Notes: generated by a model not told the origin, from the letters alone. A stretch of DNA of 48,848 nucleotides from Syntrophobacterales bacterium Delta_02 (GCA_001603955.1 LVAA01000021.1:131391-180238), one strand, 5' to 3'; positions 22,894 through 30,938 are shown, counted from the stretch's first letter. Numbers and translations are program-made.

Positions 22894-23538
22894 ATGTCTG
22901 TGCTGTTCACGCAAAGCTGGGATATAATCCAGGGGAAGGATATTGAATATGCACAGTTCATAGTCGACAACTATTTGCCGGAAATGGCCGAGATGGGTCT
23001 CGTACCCGTCGGCGGCTACTATGTCGAAGTGGGCTTCGGTCCCCGCATAGTTGCCGTGTTCAGTGTGAACGAAACGGAGGAGGTCCTGAAGACCATCGCG
23101 GGAAAGAAGTTCAAGGACCTCCTCCGACGACTCAAGACCATTATCATGAACTACCGGGGCTCCATCCTGGAGCCCACGGGCGCGGTCAAGCGCGGCAAGT
23201 ACACCATACAGAAGGGCGTCTGGAAACTCAACCAGTATTACGACCTGAAACCGGGCGTCAAGAAGGCCTATGCCGATTTCGTTATAAACGAACACATCCC
23301 CACGATGCAAAAGGTCAGTTACGTGGAGATAACGGGGGGCTGGAACGTCCTGATCGGAGGCATCAGCGAGATCATTGCGGAATTCACCTTCAAGGATGCC
23401 ATGGATGTGGGCAGACTCCTGATGAACGAAGACTACCGGCGCATAACCCAAAAACTCCGTACCGAATACGCCATGAACTACACAAGCAGGATAATGAGAA
23501 GCACGGAACGCTTCGACGAACCGCGGTGGTTCAAGTAG
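22894..23538 (+). CDS. Duplicated-domain alpha/beta protein, paralog 1
   Basis: 214 residues with two internal copies of a domain of about 90 residues: residues 5-92 (FTQSWDIIQGKDIEYAQFIV...) and 112-203 (LNQYYDLKPGVKKAYADFVI...). Each has the strand-helix-strand order of a ferredoxin-like, dimeric alpha/beta-barrel (ABM/NIPSNAP-like) fold, so one chain could form its own barrel. A clear paralog is encoded at 30939-31586. ATG 22894 follows AGGAGG, nine bases after the molybdenum enzyme gene, and is likely its last cistron. Function unknown; related barrels are monooxygenases or ligand binders. Confidence 0.75.
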   Translation: MSVLFTQSWDIIQGKDIEYAQFIVDNYLPEMAEMGLVPVGGYYVEVGFGPRIVAVFSVNETEEVLKTIAGKKFKDLLRRLKTIIMNYRGSILEPTGAVKRGKYTIQKGVWKLNQYYDLKPGVKKAYADFVINEHIPTMQKVSYVEITGGWNVLIGGISEIIAEFTFKDAMDVGRLLMNEDYRRITQKLRTEYAMNYTSRIMRSTERFDEPRWFK

Positions 23539-23540
23539 AG

Positions 23541-23753
23541 ACCGTTTCAGCCGCTTGAACCGCTTGAGCGCTAAAAGACAAGGGTTTTGCGGTTACCCCA
23601 GGGTGGAGCCTCCGCAGTAGTGATTTCTCTGCCCGCCCTTCTTTCCTAAAATGCTCTCAACACGAGCAAACATCCAGGATTCATCACCCAAACAAACGAC
23701 GATGAAGCTTTGTTTTTTTAACGTTCAAGCGGTTCAAGCGGCTGCAACCGTTT
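23541..23753. repeat. Long inverted intergenic element, TTGAACCGC family, copy A2
   Basis: Left arm 23541-23580 (ACCGTTTCAGCCGCTTGAAC..., then a GAGCGCTAAAAGACAA variant) and right arm 23712-23753 (TTTTTTAACGTTCAAGCGGTTCAAGCGG). The core of about 130 bp holds no gene. It begins two bases after the upstream stop codon. Confidence 0.75.
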
Positions 23754-23815
23754 TTCTGGTACACTTATTGCATCTCTATCCTCGTTGCTGAATACCTGAT
23801 CGAGGATAGCGATAG

Positions 23816-25030
23816 ATGACGGTGAACAGGCTGGAAACGGATAAGATGCGGGAAATAAAGGCGGCTTGCGCCTGTTTGTTCTCTGAAGCGGCGGCGAGGA
23901 GCGATCGATTTCTTGACTCTCTCAGCATGGACATGGTGAAAAGGGCCTATCGGCGGAACGCCAAGGTACATCATCCTGACATGAAGGTGAGCACCGCCGT
24001 CAATGATGTGACATCGGACCGTTTCCTCGCGATACAGCAGTCCTACGAGGTGCTTGTCAACTACCTGGAAGATGCGAGCCCGGCCGGTGAGGCGGTCCTT
24101 TCTCATGGCAAGATCATCGCCGTAGGCGGCGCCAAGGGCGGCATAGGCAAGAGCGTCATCACGGCGAACCTCGGAATATACCTGGCCTCGCTGGGACTCA
24201 GGACGGTGCTCGTGGACCTCGACCTTGGGGGTTCAAACCTTCACCTGTACCTCGGGTATCGCTCGATCCTCCAGCGTTCGATCAACGATTTCCTGAAGAA
24301 GAGGGTTGCATCCCTTGACGAGGTCATGATCCAGAGCCCGCACGGGCCTCTCCTGATCGGCGGCGACAGCTCTGAGCTGGGCTCGGCGAACATTGACTTC
24401 ATGAAGAAGATGAAGCTCATCAAGGCCATAAATGGCATAGAGGCGGACTGCGTGGTCCTCGACCTCGGAGGGGACACGTCCTACAACATTCTCGACTTCT
24501 TTCTCCAGGCCGATCACGGCATCGTTGTGACCACCAGGGATTCCGCGTCCTATATCGGCGCCTATCACTTTCTCAAGGCCGCCATGTACCGCAAGCTCAA
24601 CAGGCTCACGGGCATGGAGTCGCGCTCCGGCGAAGAGAAGAACTCCGAGCTGGAAAAGTATATCCGCGAGTCCACCCTGTCGGGGAACGACGGGCAGAGC
24701 GCGATGACGATCAACGAGCTCGTTGCCTCCATCAGGGAAGAGCACCCCCAGTATCTCTCGACGGTCATGAAGGCCGTGTGGGGTTTCAATCCCTACCTCG
24801 TCGTCAACAGGCTTCCCGTTGGGGTGGGTCCCGAAGAGGTCGCCGGGAAGATCCAGAGCGTGGCCAAGCGTTGGCTGGCCCGGGAGGTAAGACTCCTCGG
24901 CAGCATCGGCCGCCACCCCGACGTGGAACGAAGCGCCATAGACCTCGTCCCTGCCATAACCCGCCACCCCAGGAGCGCCTTCGCGACGGAAATAGCGTCC
25001 ATAGCGAGCAAACTCCTCAAGATTGCTTGA
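23816..25030 (+). CDS. DnaJ-domain/MinD-type ATPase fusion
   Basis: 404 residues. The N-terminal 85 form a J-domain: DMVKRAYRRNAKVHHPDMK with the HPD triad at 53-55, then FLAIQQSYEVLVNYLED. From residue 99 follows a MinD/ParA/FlhG-type P-loop ATPase with the deviant Walker A GGAKGGIGKS (104-113) and switch DLDLGGSNLHLYLG. Later motifs are VVLDLGGDTSYNILDF and LVVNRL. A J-domain would recruit Hsp70, while MinD/FlhG proteins position membrane or polar complexes; combining them suggests chaperone-coupled placement or assembly. ATG 23816 has GAGGA upstream. The TGA stop lies inside repeat A3. Confidence 0.85.
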   Translation: MTVNRLETDKMREIKAACACLFSEAAARSDRFLDSLSMDMVKRAYRRNAKVHHPDMKVSTAVNDVTSDRFLAIQQSYEVLVNYLEDASPAGEAVLSHGKIIAVGGAKGGIGKSVITANLGIYLASLGLRTVLVDLDLGGSNLHLYLGYRSILQRSINDFLKKRVASLDEVMIQSPHGPLLIGGDSSELGSANIDFMKKMKLIKAINGIEADCVVLDLGGDTSYNILDFFLQADHGIVVTTRDSASYIGAYHFLKAAMYRKLNRLTGMESRSGEEKNSELEKYIRESTLSGNDGQSAMTINELVASIREEHPQYLSTVMKAVWGFNPYLVVNRLPVGVGPEEVAGKIQSVAKRWLAREVRLLGSIGRHPDVERSAIDLVPAITRHPRSAFATEIASIASKLLKIA

Positions 25031-25250
25031 ACCGCTTGAACCGTTTGAACGTTAAAGACAAAAGCCTGCAGGGCTGTTTGGGCGAAGGCCCGGTCCCTTC
25101 ACTCGTGCAAGTGGCATCCATGAGAAATGTGCGGCTCGCAGAACCTCTCAATTCGGGATCAAGCCCGAGGTGCAGGCAAAGCCAATGTTTTTGAACGTTC
25201 AAACGGTTCGAGCGGTTCAAGCGGCTTAAACGGTCTTAAACGGTCTTTTC
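25024..25250. repeat. Long inverted intergenic element, TTGAACCGC family, copy A3
   Basis: Left arm 25024-25060 (nonamers, then GAACGTTAAAGACAAAAG) and right arm 25191-25250 (TTGAACGTTC, then nonamers). Inner parts also pair (GCCTGCA with TGCAGGC). The left arm contains the stop codon of the DnaJ-MinD gene. No gene in the core. Confidence 0.78.
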
Positions 25251-25303
25251 AGCCTTGACATAATCCCGCGAGCGGCATTACCTTTTAAGAATCGGAGGTT
25301 ATC

Positions 25304-26188
25304 GTGAGAATAGGTGCGTTTGAGCTTATCGATCCTGTTCCGGAGCTGAATGCCCCTTACGTGCTGGCGACGCTTCGGCCGTGGATAGATGTCAATAATG
25401 TGGGGAGTCTTGTCCTCGGGGAACTGGTGGGCCAGTTCGGGGCGTTCGAACTGGGCCAGCTTGCCCGGCCGGGGCGGTTCTACGATTTCACGCGGTACCG
25501 GCCGACGATCGATATCGAGGGAGCCATAAACGACCTCACCATCCCGAACACGACGGTCCACTACGCCCGGAGGGATGGGCAGAACGACCTTGTCTTCCTC
25601 AACCTCCTGGAGCCGCACACCAATGCCGATATCTATGTCGAGTCGGTAGTGAGACTTCTTACGACCCTCAGGACAAGCAAATACGTCGTCCTGGGGAGCA
25701 TGTACGACGTTGTGCCTCACACAAGGCCACTCTTGGTGAGCGGATACGGGATGGGCGAGAAGGCCCTGCAGGATGTGAGGATGGCGGGTGCCATGCCCAT
25801 CACTTACCGGGGATCCTCCACCTTTGTTAACCTCATAACGAAAAGGGCGGCGGAATCGGGTATCGACGCGGCTGTCTTCATCGTCTCGCTGCCCCAGTAC
25901 GTCGTGATGGAAGAGGACCACCTGGGGAAGGTCAGGCTCATGGAAGTCCTCAACATGCTCTACAACATCCCCATCGACAAGGAGGAGTTCGAGAAGGCAT
26001 TGCGCCAGCGCCAGCTTATCACCGAGAAACTCAAGGCCTCGCCGGAAATAGCGGACGTCCTCTCCCAGCTCGAGAACGCCTACGACATGCGCGTGAAGGC
26101 GATGGAGGATGAAGGCATCCTCCAGCTTGGCTCCGACATGGAAGAGATCTTCTGGAAGACCATGGAGAAGAACATAGGGAAGGCCTGA
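25304..26188 (+). CDS. PAC2-family protein
   Basis: 294 residues of the PAC2 (proteasome assembly chaperone 2-like) superfamily: NVGSLVLGELVGQFGAFELGQL at the N-terminus, VVLGSMYDVVPHTRPLLVSG centrally, and a C-terminal helical segment with EKLKASPEIADVLSQLENAYDMR. Bacterial members are common, but their role is not established; some are thought to be ATP-grasp-associated or chaperone-like. The GTG start follows GGAGG at good spacing. It lies in the same direction as the DnaJ-MinD fusion, beyond the repeat element, so a chaperone theme is possible but unproven. Confidence 0.82.
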   Translation: MRIGAFELIDPVPELNAPYVLATLRPWIDVNNVGSLVLGELVGQFGAFELGQLARPGRFYDFTRYRPTIDIEGAINDLTIPNTTVHYARRDGQNDLVFLNLLEPHTNADIYVESVVRLLTTLRTSKYVVLGSMYDVVPHTRPLLVSGYGMGEKALQDVRMAGAMPITYRGSSTFVNLITKRAAESGIDAAVFIVSLPQYVVMEEDHLGKVRLMEVLNMLYNIPIDKEEFEKALRQRQLITEKLKASPEIADVLSQLENAYDMRVKAMEDEGILQLGSDMEEIFWKTMEKNIGKA

Positions 26189-26447
26189 GCCCGCCCGAAG
26201 GCTACCAGGCGCGGGTCAGGGTAACCCCGTCCACGACCATTTTCCATCGGCCGTCCTCCCGCCATATGCCCCATCCCCTTGTTGATCATGTTTGCCGATA
26301 CTATCATTGGGGATATCCTGCTCCGCGCCGGAAGAGAAGGCAAAGGGCAGTCCCGATCTATGGTGGGGGAGGACGGGGTGCCGGACCGGGCTACGAAAAC
26401 CTTGACAAGAGCATGATGGACATGGTCTTGAAATGTTTGCGCATTAG
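26189..26447. other. Intergenic region without a recognisable gene
   Basis: Between the PAC2 stop and the mla promoter I see no coding region with a ribosome-binding site and no clear terminator. A 61-codon frame at 26266-26451 lacks both start signals and family features. Confidence 0.5.
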
Positions 26448-26476
26448 TTGACAGTCTCAGTCCCGTTGCTTATAAT
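26448..26476 (+). promoter_or_regulatory. Consensus sigma-70 promoter of the mla operon
   Basis: TTGACA at 26448-26453, a 17-bp spacer and TATAAT at 26471-26476: both hexamers perfect at ideal spacing. Transcription would start near 26483, giving a leader of about 97 nt that contains a 7-bp hairpin (CCCGGCT / AGCCGGG, 26520-26540). Confidence 0.8.
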
Positions 26477-26578
26477 GGCTGAACGGACGCAGGTAATATT
26501 GGTCTGTCACAATGCTTTGCCCGGCTGTCATCGAGCCGGGGGAGGTCGGATTTTCCAGCTTGGGTTGCTGTGGGCGAT

Positions 26579-27400
26579 ATGAAAGAGCGCGACGAGAAGA
26601 AAGAACCCATGAATATCTTTGTCTTTTTGTTCTCCACGATTGGCCGCTGGACCATCCGCATTGTCGGGAATTTCGGTGCCATGGCCGTCTTCTTCTTCCT
26701 CGGCTTCATCAATATCTTCAGGTCGAGGCAGATACGTGAGATCACGAACCAGACGTACTACATCGGTGCTAAATCCTCTCTCATCGTGATGCTCGTCGCC
26801 CTTTTTACGGGGATGGTACTGGGCCTCCAGTTGTTTTACACCCTCGTGAAGTTTGGCTCCGTGGGCGCCCTCGGGTCGGCCATTTCCCTGTCTCTCGTGC
26901 GGGAGCTCGGTCCGGTCCTGACGGCCATCATGATAACTGCGCGGGCCGGCTCGGCAATGGCGGCCGAGATCGGCATCCTGCGCAATTCCGAGCAGATCGA
27001 CGCACTTTACACGATGGGCGTGGATCCCATCCGGTACCTCATCAGCCCGAGGATAGCGGCTTCCATCATCAGTTTTCCCCTGCTCACGGCATTTTTCGAC
27101 CTCATAGGCATCATCGGCGGGTATATCACGGGCGTTGTTCTCCTGGGGACCAACGCGGGGACGTATTTCTACCGCGTCCAGTCCTCCATCGACATGGTCG
27201 ATATCCGGGGGGGGTTCATGAAGGCCCTCGTGTTTGGCGCCATCGTCTCCTGCATTTGCTGCTTTCAGGGGTATTTCTGCCACATGAGGAGTGACGGGTT
27301 CGGCGCGAAATCGGTAGGTCTGGCCACGGTATCGGCGGTTGTGATCTCCTGCGTGATGATCCTTGTTTCCGACTACGTGGTAACATCATTTTTGATGTAA
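26579..27400 (+). CDS. mlaE: MlaE, phospholipid ABC transporter permease
   Basis: 273-residue inner-membrane permease of the MCE-associated transporter family. Typical features: an amphipathic N-terminal helix, then GMVLGLQLFYTLVKFG, LVRELGPVLTAIMITARAGSAMAAEIG (the interface with the ATPase) and ALYTMGVDPIRYLI. With MlaF, MlaD, MlaC and MlaA it moves phospholipids between outer and inner membranes to keep outer-membrane asymmetry. ATG 26579 is chosen over GTG 26570; neither has a strong ribosome-binding site. First gene of a tightly packed operon. Confidence 0.9.
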   Translation: MKERDEKKEPMNIFVFLFSTIGRWTIRIVGNFGAMAVFFFLGFINIFRSRQIREITNQTYYIGAKSSLIVMLVALFTGMVLGLQLFYTLVKFGSVGALGSAISLSLVRELGPVLTAIMITARAGSAMAAEIGILRNSEQIDALYTMGVDPIRYLISPRIAASIISFPLLTAFFDLIGIIGGYITGVVLLGTNAGTYFYRVQSSIDMVDIRGGFMKALVFGAIVSCICCFQGYFCHMRSDGFGAKSVGLATVSAVVISCVMILVSDYVVTSFLM

Positions 27401-27402
27401 GG

Positions 27403-28659
27403 ATGAGTATGGACACGCCTCTCATAGAGTTCAGGAACGTTACGAAGGGGTTCAACGGCAGGACTGTGCTCAACAACGTCAATCTGAGCATCTATGAGAA
27501 CCAGGTCACGACGATCATCGGGAAGAGCGGCACCGGCAAGAGCGTGCTCCTCAAGCACATCATCGGTCTGCTCAAGCCCGACGAGGGCACGATCCTTTTC
27601 CAGGGCACCCCCATCAACAAGATGAGAAAGGCTGAATGGGAAGGACACAGGCGCAGGATAGCCTACCTGTTTCAGAACAATGCCCTTCTGGACTCCATGA
27701 CCGTCCTCGAGAACGTCGCCTTTCCCCTGCGTCAGACGACAAATCTGCCGAAGGCGGAGATAGAGAAGCGGGCGATGAAGAGGATAGAGGACCTGGAGCT
27801 CCTGGAGGCGGTCGGGAAATTCCCGTCGGAGCTCTCGGGGGGCATGCAGAAGCGGGTTGCACTGGCACGCGCCCTTGTCACCGATCCCCAGATCGTTCTC
27901 TTCGACGAGCCAACGACAGGTCAGGACCCCATCAGGAAGAACATGATCTTGAGCATGATCATCCATTACAGGAAGAAATACGGCTTTACGGCCATCATGA
28001 TAAGCCACGACATTCCCGACGTGTTCTTCATCTCTGACCGGGTCGTTATCCTCTGGGAAGGGGGCGTGGGTTTCCAGGGGCCTTACGAGGAAGCCCTCAA
28101 GCAGAACGTCCCCATGATCGATGAGTTCCTGCGGAGCCTCGACGGGTTCGAGGACCAGCTGACGGGTCTTCTCTCACGGGAGGCCTTCAAGATGCACTAT
28201 TCCGCGATGCTGGGGAGTGCGACCAGGGAGGTGACCTCTTCCGCGGCGCTTTTCGGCGTTCGCCTCAACATCCTCCACGAGGCCCTGGGGGCACAGGCCG
28301 CTCTGGAGGTTCTCAGGGCCCTGGGAGAATACACCAACCGGTATTTCAACGCCATCGGCGGTTTTTCGGCACGCCACAGCAGGGACGAGATATTGACCAT
28401 ATTTCCCCGCAAGACCATGGAGGAGGCCCGCAAGCTGGTCGAGGATTATTCCCGCGACCTGGAGCACGGCGTCATAGACCACATACGGGACATCGCATCC
28501 GGGAACAGCGGTGAGGCCACGTGCTTCGATATCCACATCCATGCCGGGGTCATCGAGATCTCCCCGGAGGACACGATCGACGAGATAATCGGGAAGGGCC
28601 GGGCGAAGCAGGAGATCATATCGACATACCGGTGTGATTTTGGAGGTGAGGATCAATGA
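27403..28659 (+). CDS. mlaF: MlaF ATPase with degenerate GGDEF-like C-terminal domain
   Basis: 418 residues, about 150 more than typical MlaF. Residues 1-240 are a complete ABC ATPase: Walker A GKSGTGKS (40-47), signature LSGGMQKR, Walker B IVLFDEP and H-loop SHD. Residues about 250-410 follow the GGDEF pattern: DQLTGLLSREAF, a ALFGVRLNILHEALG region, ALEVLRALGEY, then HSRDEILTIFP where GGDEF should be, EEARKLVEDYS and a final AGVIEISPEDTIDEIIGKGRAK. The catalytic GG is lost (SRDEI), so it should not make c-di-GMP but may bind it or another nucleotide and regulate transport. It starts three bases after mlaE; the stop overlaps mlaD. Confidence 0.88.
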   Translation: MSMDTPLIEFRNVTKGFNGRTVLNNVNLSIYENQVTTIIGKSGTGKSVLLKHIIGLLKPDEGTILFQGTPINKMRKAEWEGHRRRIAYLFQNNALLDSMTVLENVAFPLRQTTNLPKAEIEKRAMKRIEDLELLEAVGKFPSELSGGMQKRVALARALVTDPQIVLFDEPTTGQDPIRKNMILSMIIHYRKKYGFTAIMISHDIPDVFFISDRVVILWEGGVGFQGPYEEALKQNVPMIDEFLRSLDGFEDQLTGLLSREAFKMHYSAMLGSATREVTSSAALFGVRLNILHEALGAQAALEVLRALGEYTNRYFNAIGGFSARHSRDEILTIFPRKTMEEARKLVEDYSRDLEHGVIDHIRDIASGNSGEATCFDIHIHAGVIEISPEDTIDEIIGKGRAKQEIISTYRCDFGGEDQ

Positions 28660-29144
28660 AAAAGTATTCCATAGAGACGACGGTGGGTATCTTCATAGTG
28701 GCCGGCCTCATATGCGTCGGCTACATGACGGTGAAACTCGGCAATGTGTCGCTCTTCGGGGAGAAGAACTATCCGCTCAGTGCCCACTTCACCTCCGTCG
28801 CGGGACTGAGGGTGGGAAGCTCCGTTGAGGTGTATGGCATCCAGGTGGGCACGGTAACGAACCTTACCATCGATCAGGACAAGCAGATGGGCGTGGTGGG
28901 GATGAAGATCGACAAGGGGACGATCATCTACGATGACGCGTCGGCCATTGTTAAGACTGCGGGTCTCATTGGCGATAAATACGTAAAGGTGGATCCGGGG
29001 GGATCGGGACAGCCCCTGAAACCCGGAGGGGTTATCACCCAGACCTCGGTGCCGGCGGACATCGAAGACCTTATCGGCAAATATGCCTTCGGGGACGTCA
29101 AGAAGCCGCCCGCGCAGGGCGAGGAGCCGCAATCCGTTAAGTGA
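28656..29144 (+). CDS. mlaD: MlaD, MCE-domain lipid-binding protein
   Basis: 162 residues: one N-terminal membrane anchor (TTVGIFIVAGLICVGYMTVKLG) and one MCE domain (SVAGLRVGSSVEVYGIQVGTV ... AGLIGDKYVKVDPGG), followed by a short Pro/Glu tail. MlaD hexamers form the periplasmic lipid conduit on top of MlaEF. The ATG overlaps the mlaF stop (ATGA). Size is standard for MlaD. Confidence 0.92.
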   Translation: MKKYSIETTVGIFIVAGLICVGYMTVKLGNVSLFGEKNYPLSAHFTSVAGLRVGSSVEVYGIQVGTVTNLTIDQDKQMGVVGMKIDKGTIIYDDASAIVKTAGLIGDKYVKVDPGGSGQPLKPGGVITQTSVPADIEDLIGKYAFGDVKKPPAQGEEPQSVK

Positions 29145-29158
29145 TCAAGGAGGAGGAA

Positions 29159-29749
29159 GTGAGAAAAACACTGGCCGGTCTGATGATACTCATCATATCA
29201 ATGGTACCCTTCCAGGCCATTGCAGGGTCCGCCCTCGATATGGTGAAGATGAACGCGAACAGCGTTCTTGATGTGCTCAGGGATCCGAAGCTCAAGGGAG
29301 AGGCGGGCAAGAAGGCCAAGGAACAGAGGATAGAAACCGAGGCGGAAAAGCTCTTCGATTACGTCGAGCTTTCGAAACGGACCCTGGGACTTAACTGGAA
29401 CAAGCTGAGCATGGACCAGCGCAAGGAGTTTGTCGAACTTTTCAAGAAACTCCTCAGGAACACTTACATAGACAGGATCACGGCCTACACCAATGAGAAG
29501 GTGGAGTTTACGAGAGAGATCCAGCTGACCGAGAACACGACGGAAGTGCAGAGCGTGGTCACGAAGGGCAACACCAAAGTGCCCATCAATTACAGGGTCA
29601 TAAAGAAGAGCAACGACTGGATGGTGTACGACGTCGTCATCGAGGGAGTGAGCCTCATCAGCAATTACCGCACGCAGTTCAGGGAGATCCTCGGGAACAA
29701 CCCGCCGCAGGTTCTGATAGATACTTTGCGGAAAAGGGTAGGGAAGTGA
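29159..29749 (+). CDS. mlaC: MlaC, periplasmic phospholipid carrier
   Basis: 196 residues with a signal peptide (RKTLAGLMILIISMVPFQAIAG) and the Tol-Tol-Ttg2/MlaC fold: FDYVELSKRTLGLNW, QRKEFVELFKKLLRNTYIDRI and a beta-rich second half (VPINYRVIKKSNDWMVYDVVIEGVSLI). It shuttles lipid between MlaA at the outer membrane and MlaD. GTG 29159 is preferred over GTG 29141 because AAGGAGGA lies just before it and the signal peptide then begins correctly. Confidence 0.9.
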   Translation: MRKTLAGLMILIISMVPFQAIAGSALDMVKMNANSVLDVLRDPKLKGEAGKKAKEQRIETEAEKLFDYVELSKRTLGLNWNKLSMDQRKEFVELFKKLLRNTYIDRITAYTNEKVEFTREIQLTENTTEVQSVVTKGNTKVPINYRVIKKSNDWMVYDVVIEGVSLISNYRTQFREILGNNPPQVLIDTLRKRVGK

Positions 29750-30786
29750 TGGTGATGCGCCCCGTTGCCGCCGGCCAGGTTCGGAGGCTAACGTCCTTGA
29801 GGGCCATGGGCGGGCTCTGTCTGGCCGTCACGTTTCTGTTCTTCTGTCCATTGCTTCACGCGGAAGGGGACCTTCCTGAAGTCGGCGAGATCACGATACG
29901 GGACCTTCAGGCCACAGAGGACGGGATGGTGCGCCCCGTCGCTTACACTATGGCGGCCGGCAACACATCCTGGGGAGGTTTTCAGGCGGCAGAGGGCGAA
30001 CCCCGGAACTTTTCCACTTACGCGGCCGCCGGGCAAACGCCGTCCGACGAGTACGGCGATGTGAAGGCGGAGGATGTGGGGGAGGCGGTTCCCGGTGCCG
30101 CCGGAAAGAAATCGTTCGACGAGTACGGCGACGTGACGGCGGATAGCGGGACCGAGGCGAAACCGCAGGTCCGGATAGCCGATCCCCTGCGGCCGTTCAA
30201 CGTGGCAATGTATCACTTCAATGACAAGGTTTATTTCTGGGTGTGGAAACCCGCCGCGACGGGTTACAAGTACGTCATGCCCCGGCCGTTCAGGCAACTT
30301 TTCAGCAACTTTTACCGGAACCTGACGGCTCCCGTCCGTATCATGAACAATCTTTTCCAGGGCAAAGTCGGCTATGCCGGGGAAGAACTGGGGAAGTTTC
30401 TCATCAATTCCACGGTCGGCGTGGGAGGGCTTCGGAACTGCGCCGAGGAGTGTTTCGGCATAAAGGGCCGTAACGCCGATTTCGGTCAGACCCTCGGCAA
30501 ATGGGGCCTGGGCCCCGGTTTCTATCTCGTGTTGCCCTTTCTCGGTCCCTCCAGCCCCCGTGACGGGTTCGGCTTCCTCGTGGATTGGGCAATGAGGCCG
30601 CAGACATACATTGGTACGGACTTTTTCGACTACCAGAGCGTGGGTCTCTTCGTTCACGAGAAGATCAACAGCACGTCGTTCCATATAGGTGAATACGAGT
30701 CGCTCAAGAAGGCGGCCATCGATCCCTACGTATCGATGCGCGACATCTACATCCAGTACCGCACGGACCTCATCGAGAACCGCTAG
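29749..30786 (+). CDS. mlaA: MlaA/VacJ with long N-terminal extension
   Basis: 345 residues, about 100 longer than usual MlaA. The VacJ domain (about residue 145 on) has DPLRPFNVAMYHFNDKVYFW, FLINSTVGVGGLRN, DFGQTLGKWGLGPGFYLVLPF and GPSSPRDGFG. Before it lies an extension of low complexity with two copies of a short unit (SDEYGDVKAED and FDEYGDVTAD). The signal peptide appears to end LLHA-EG with no lipobox, unlike enterobacterial MlaA, which is a lipoprotein. It removes misplaced phospholipid from the outer leaflet. ATG 29749 overlaps the mlaC stop; GTG 29746 and ATG 29755 are alternatives. Confidence 0.88.
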   Translation: MVMRPVAAGQVRRLTSLRAMGGLCLAVTFLFFCPLLHAEGDLPEVGEITIRDLQATEDGMVRPVAYTMAAGNTSWGGFQAAEGEPRNFSTYAAAGQTPSDEYGDVKAEDVGEAVPGAAGKKSFDEYGDVTADSGTEAKPQVRIADPLRPFNVAMYHFNDKVYFWVWKPAATGYKYVMPRPFRQLFSNFYRNLTAPVRIMNNLFQGKVGYAGEELGKFLINSTVGVGGLRNCAEECFGIKGRNADFGQTLGKWGLGPGFYLVLPFLGPSSPRDGFGFLVDWAMRPQTYIGTDFFDYQSVGLFVHEKINSTSFHIGEYESLKKAAIDPYVSMRDIYIQYRTDLIENR

Positions 30787-30938
30787 GAACACCTCAGTCA
30801 GCCTTGCGCTTCTTTCCGGCTCCTCCATTTGCCTCCAGCGGGCGGCGCCTTTTTGGTATACCTGTACCCGGGTGCGCTTCCCGGCGTATAATATTCCAGT
30901 GTTCCCTGTGAACCGGGAACGAAAAAGGAGGGGCGGCC

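Noticed and set aside
25255..25284. Promoter for the PAC2 gene with TTGACA at 25255
   Set aside because: The only -10 candidates at normal spacing (TTACCT, TACCTT) match poorly.
26266..26451. 61-codon frame before the mla promoter
   Set aside because: No ribosome-binding site, unlikely composition, and its stop overlaps the promoter region.
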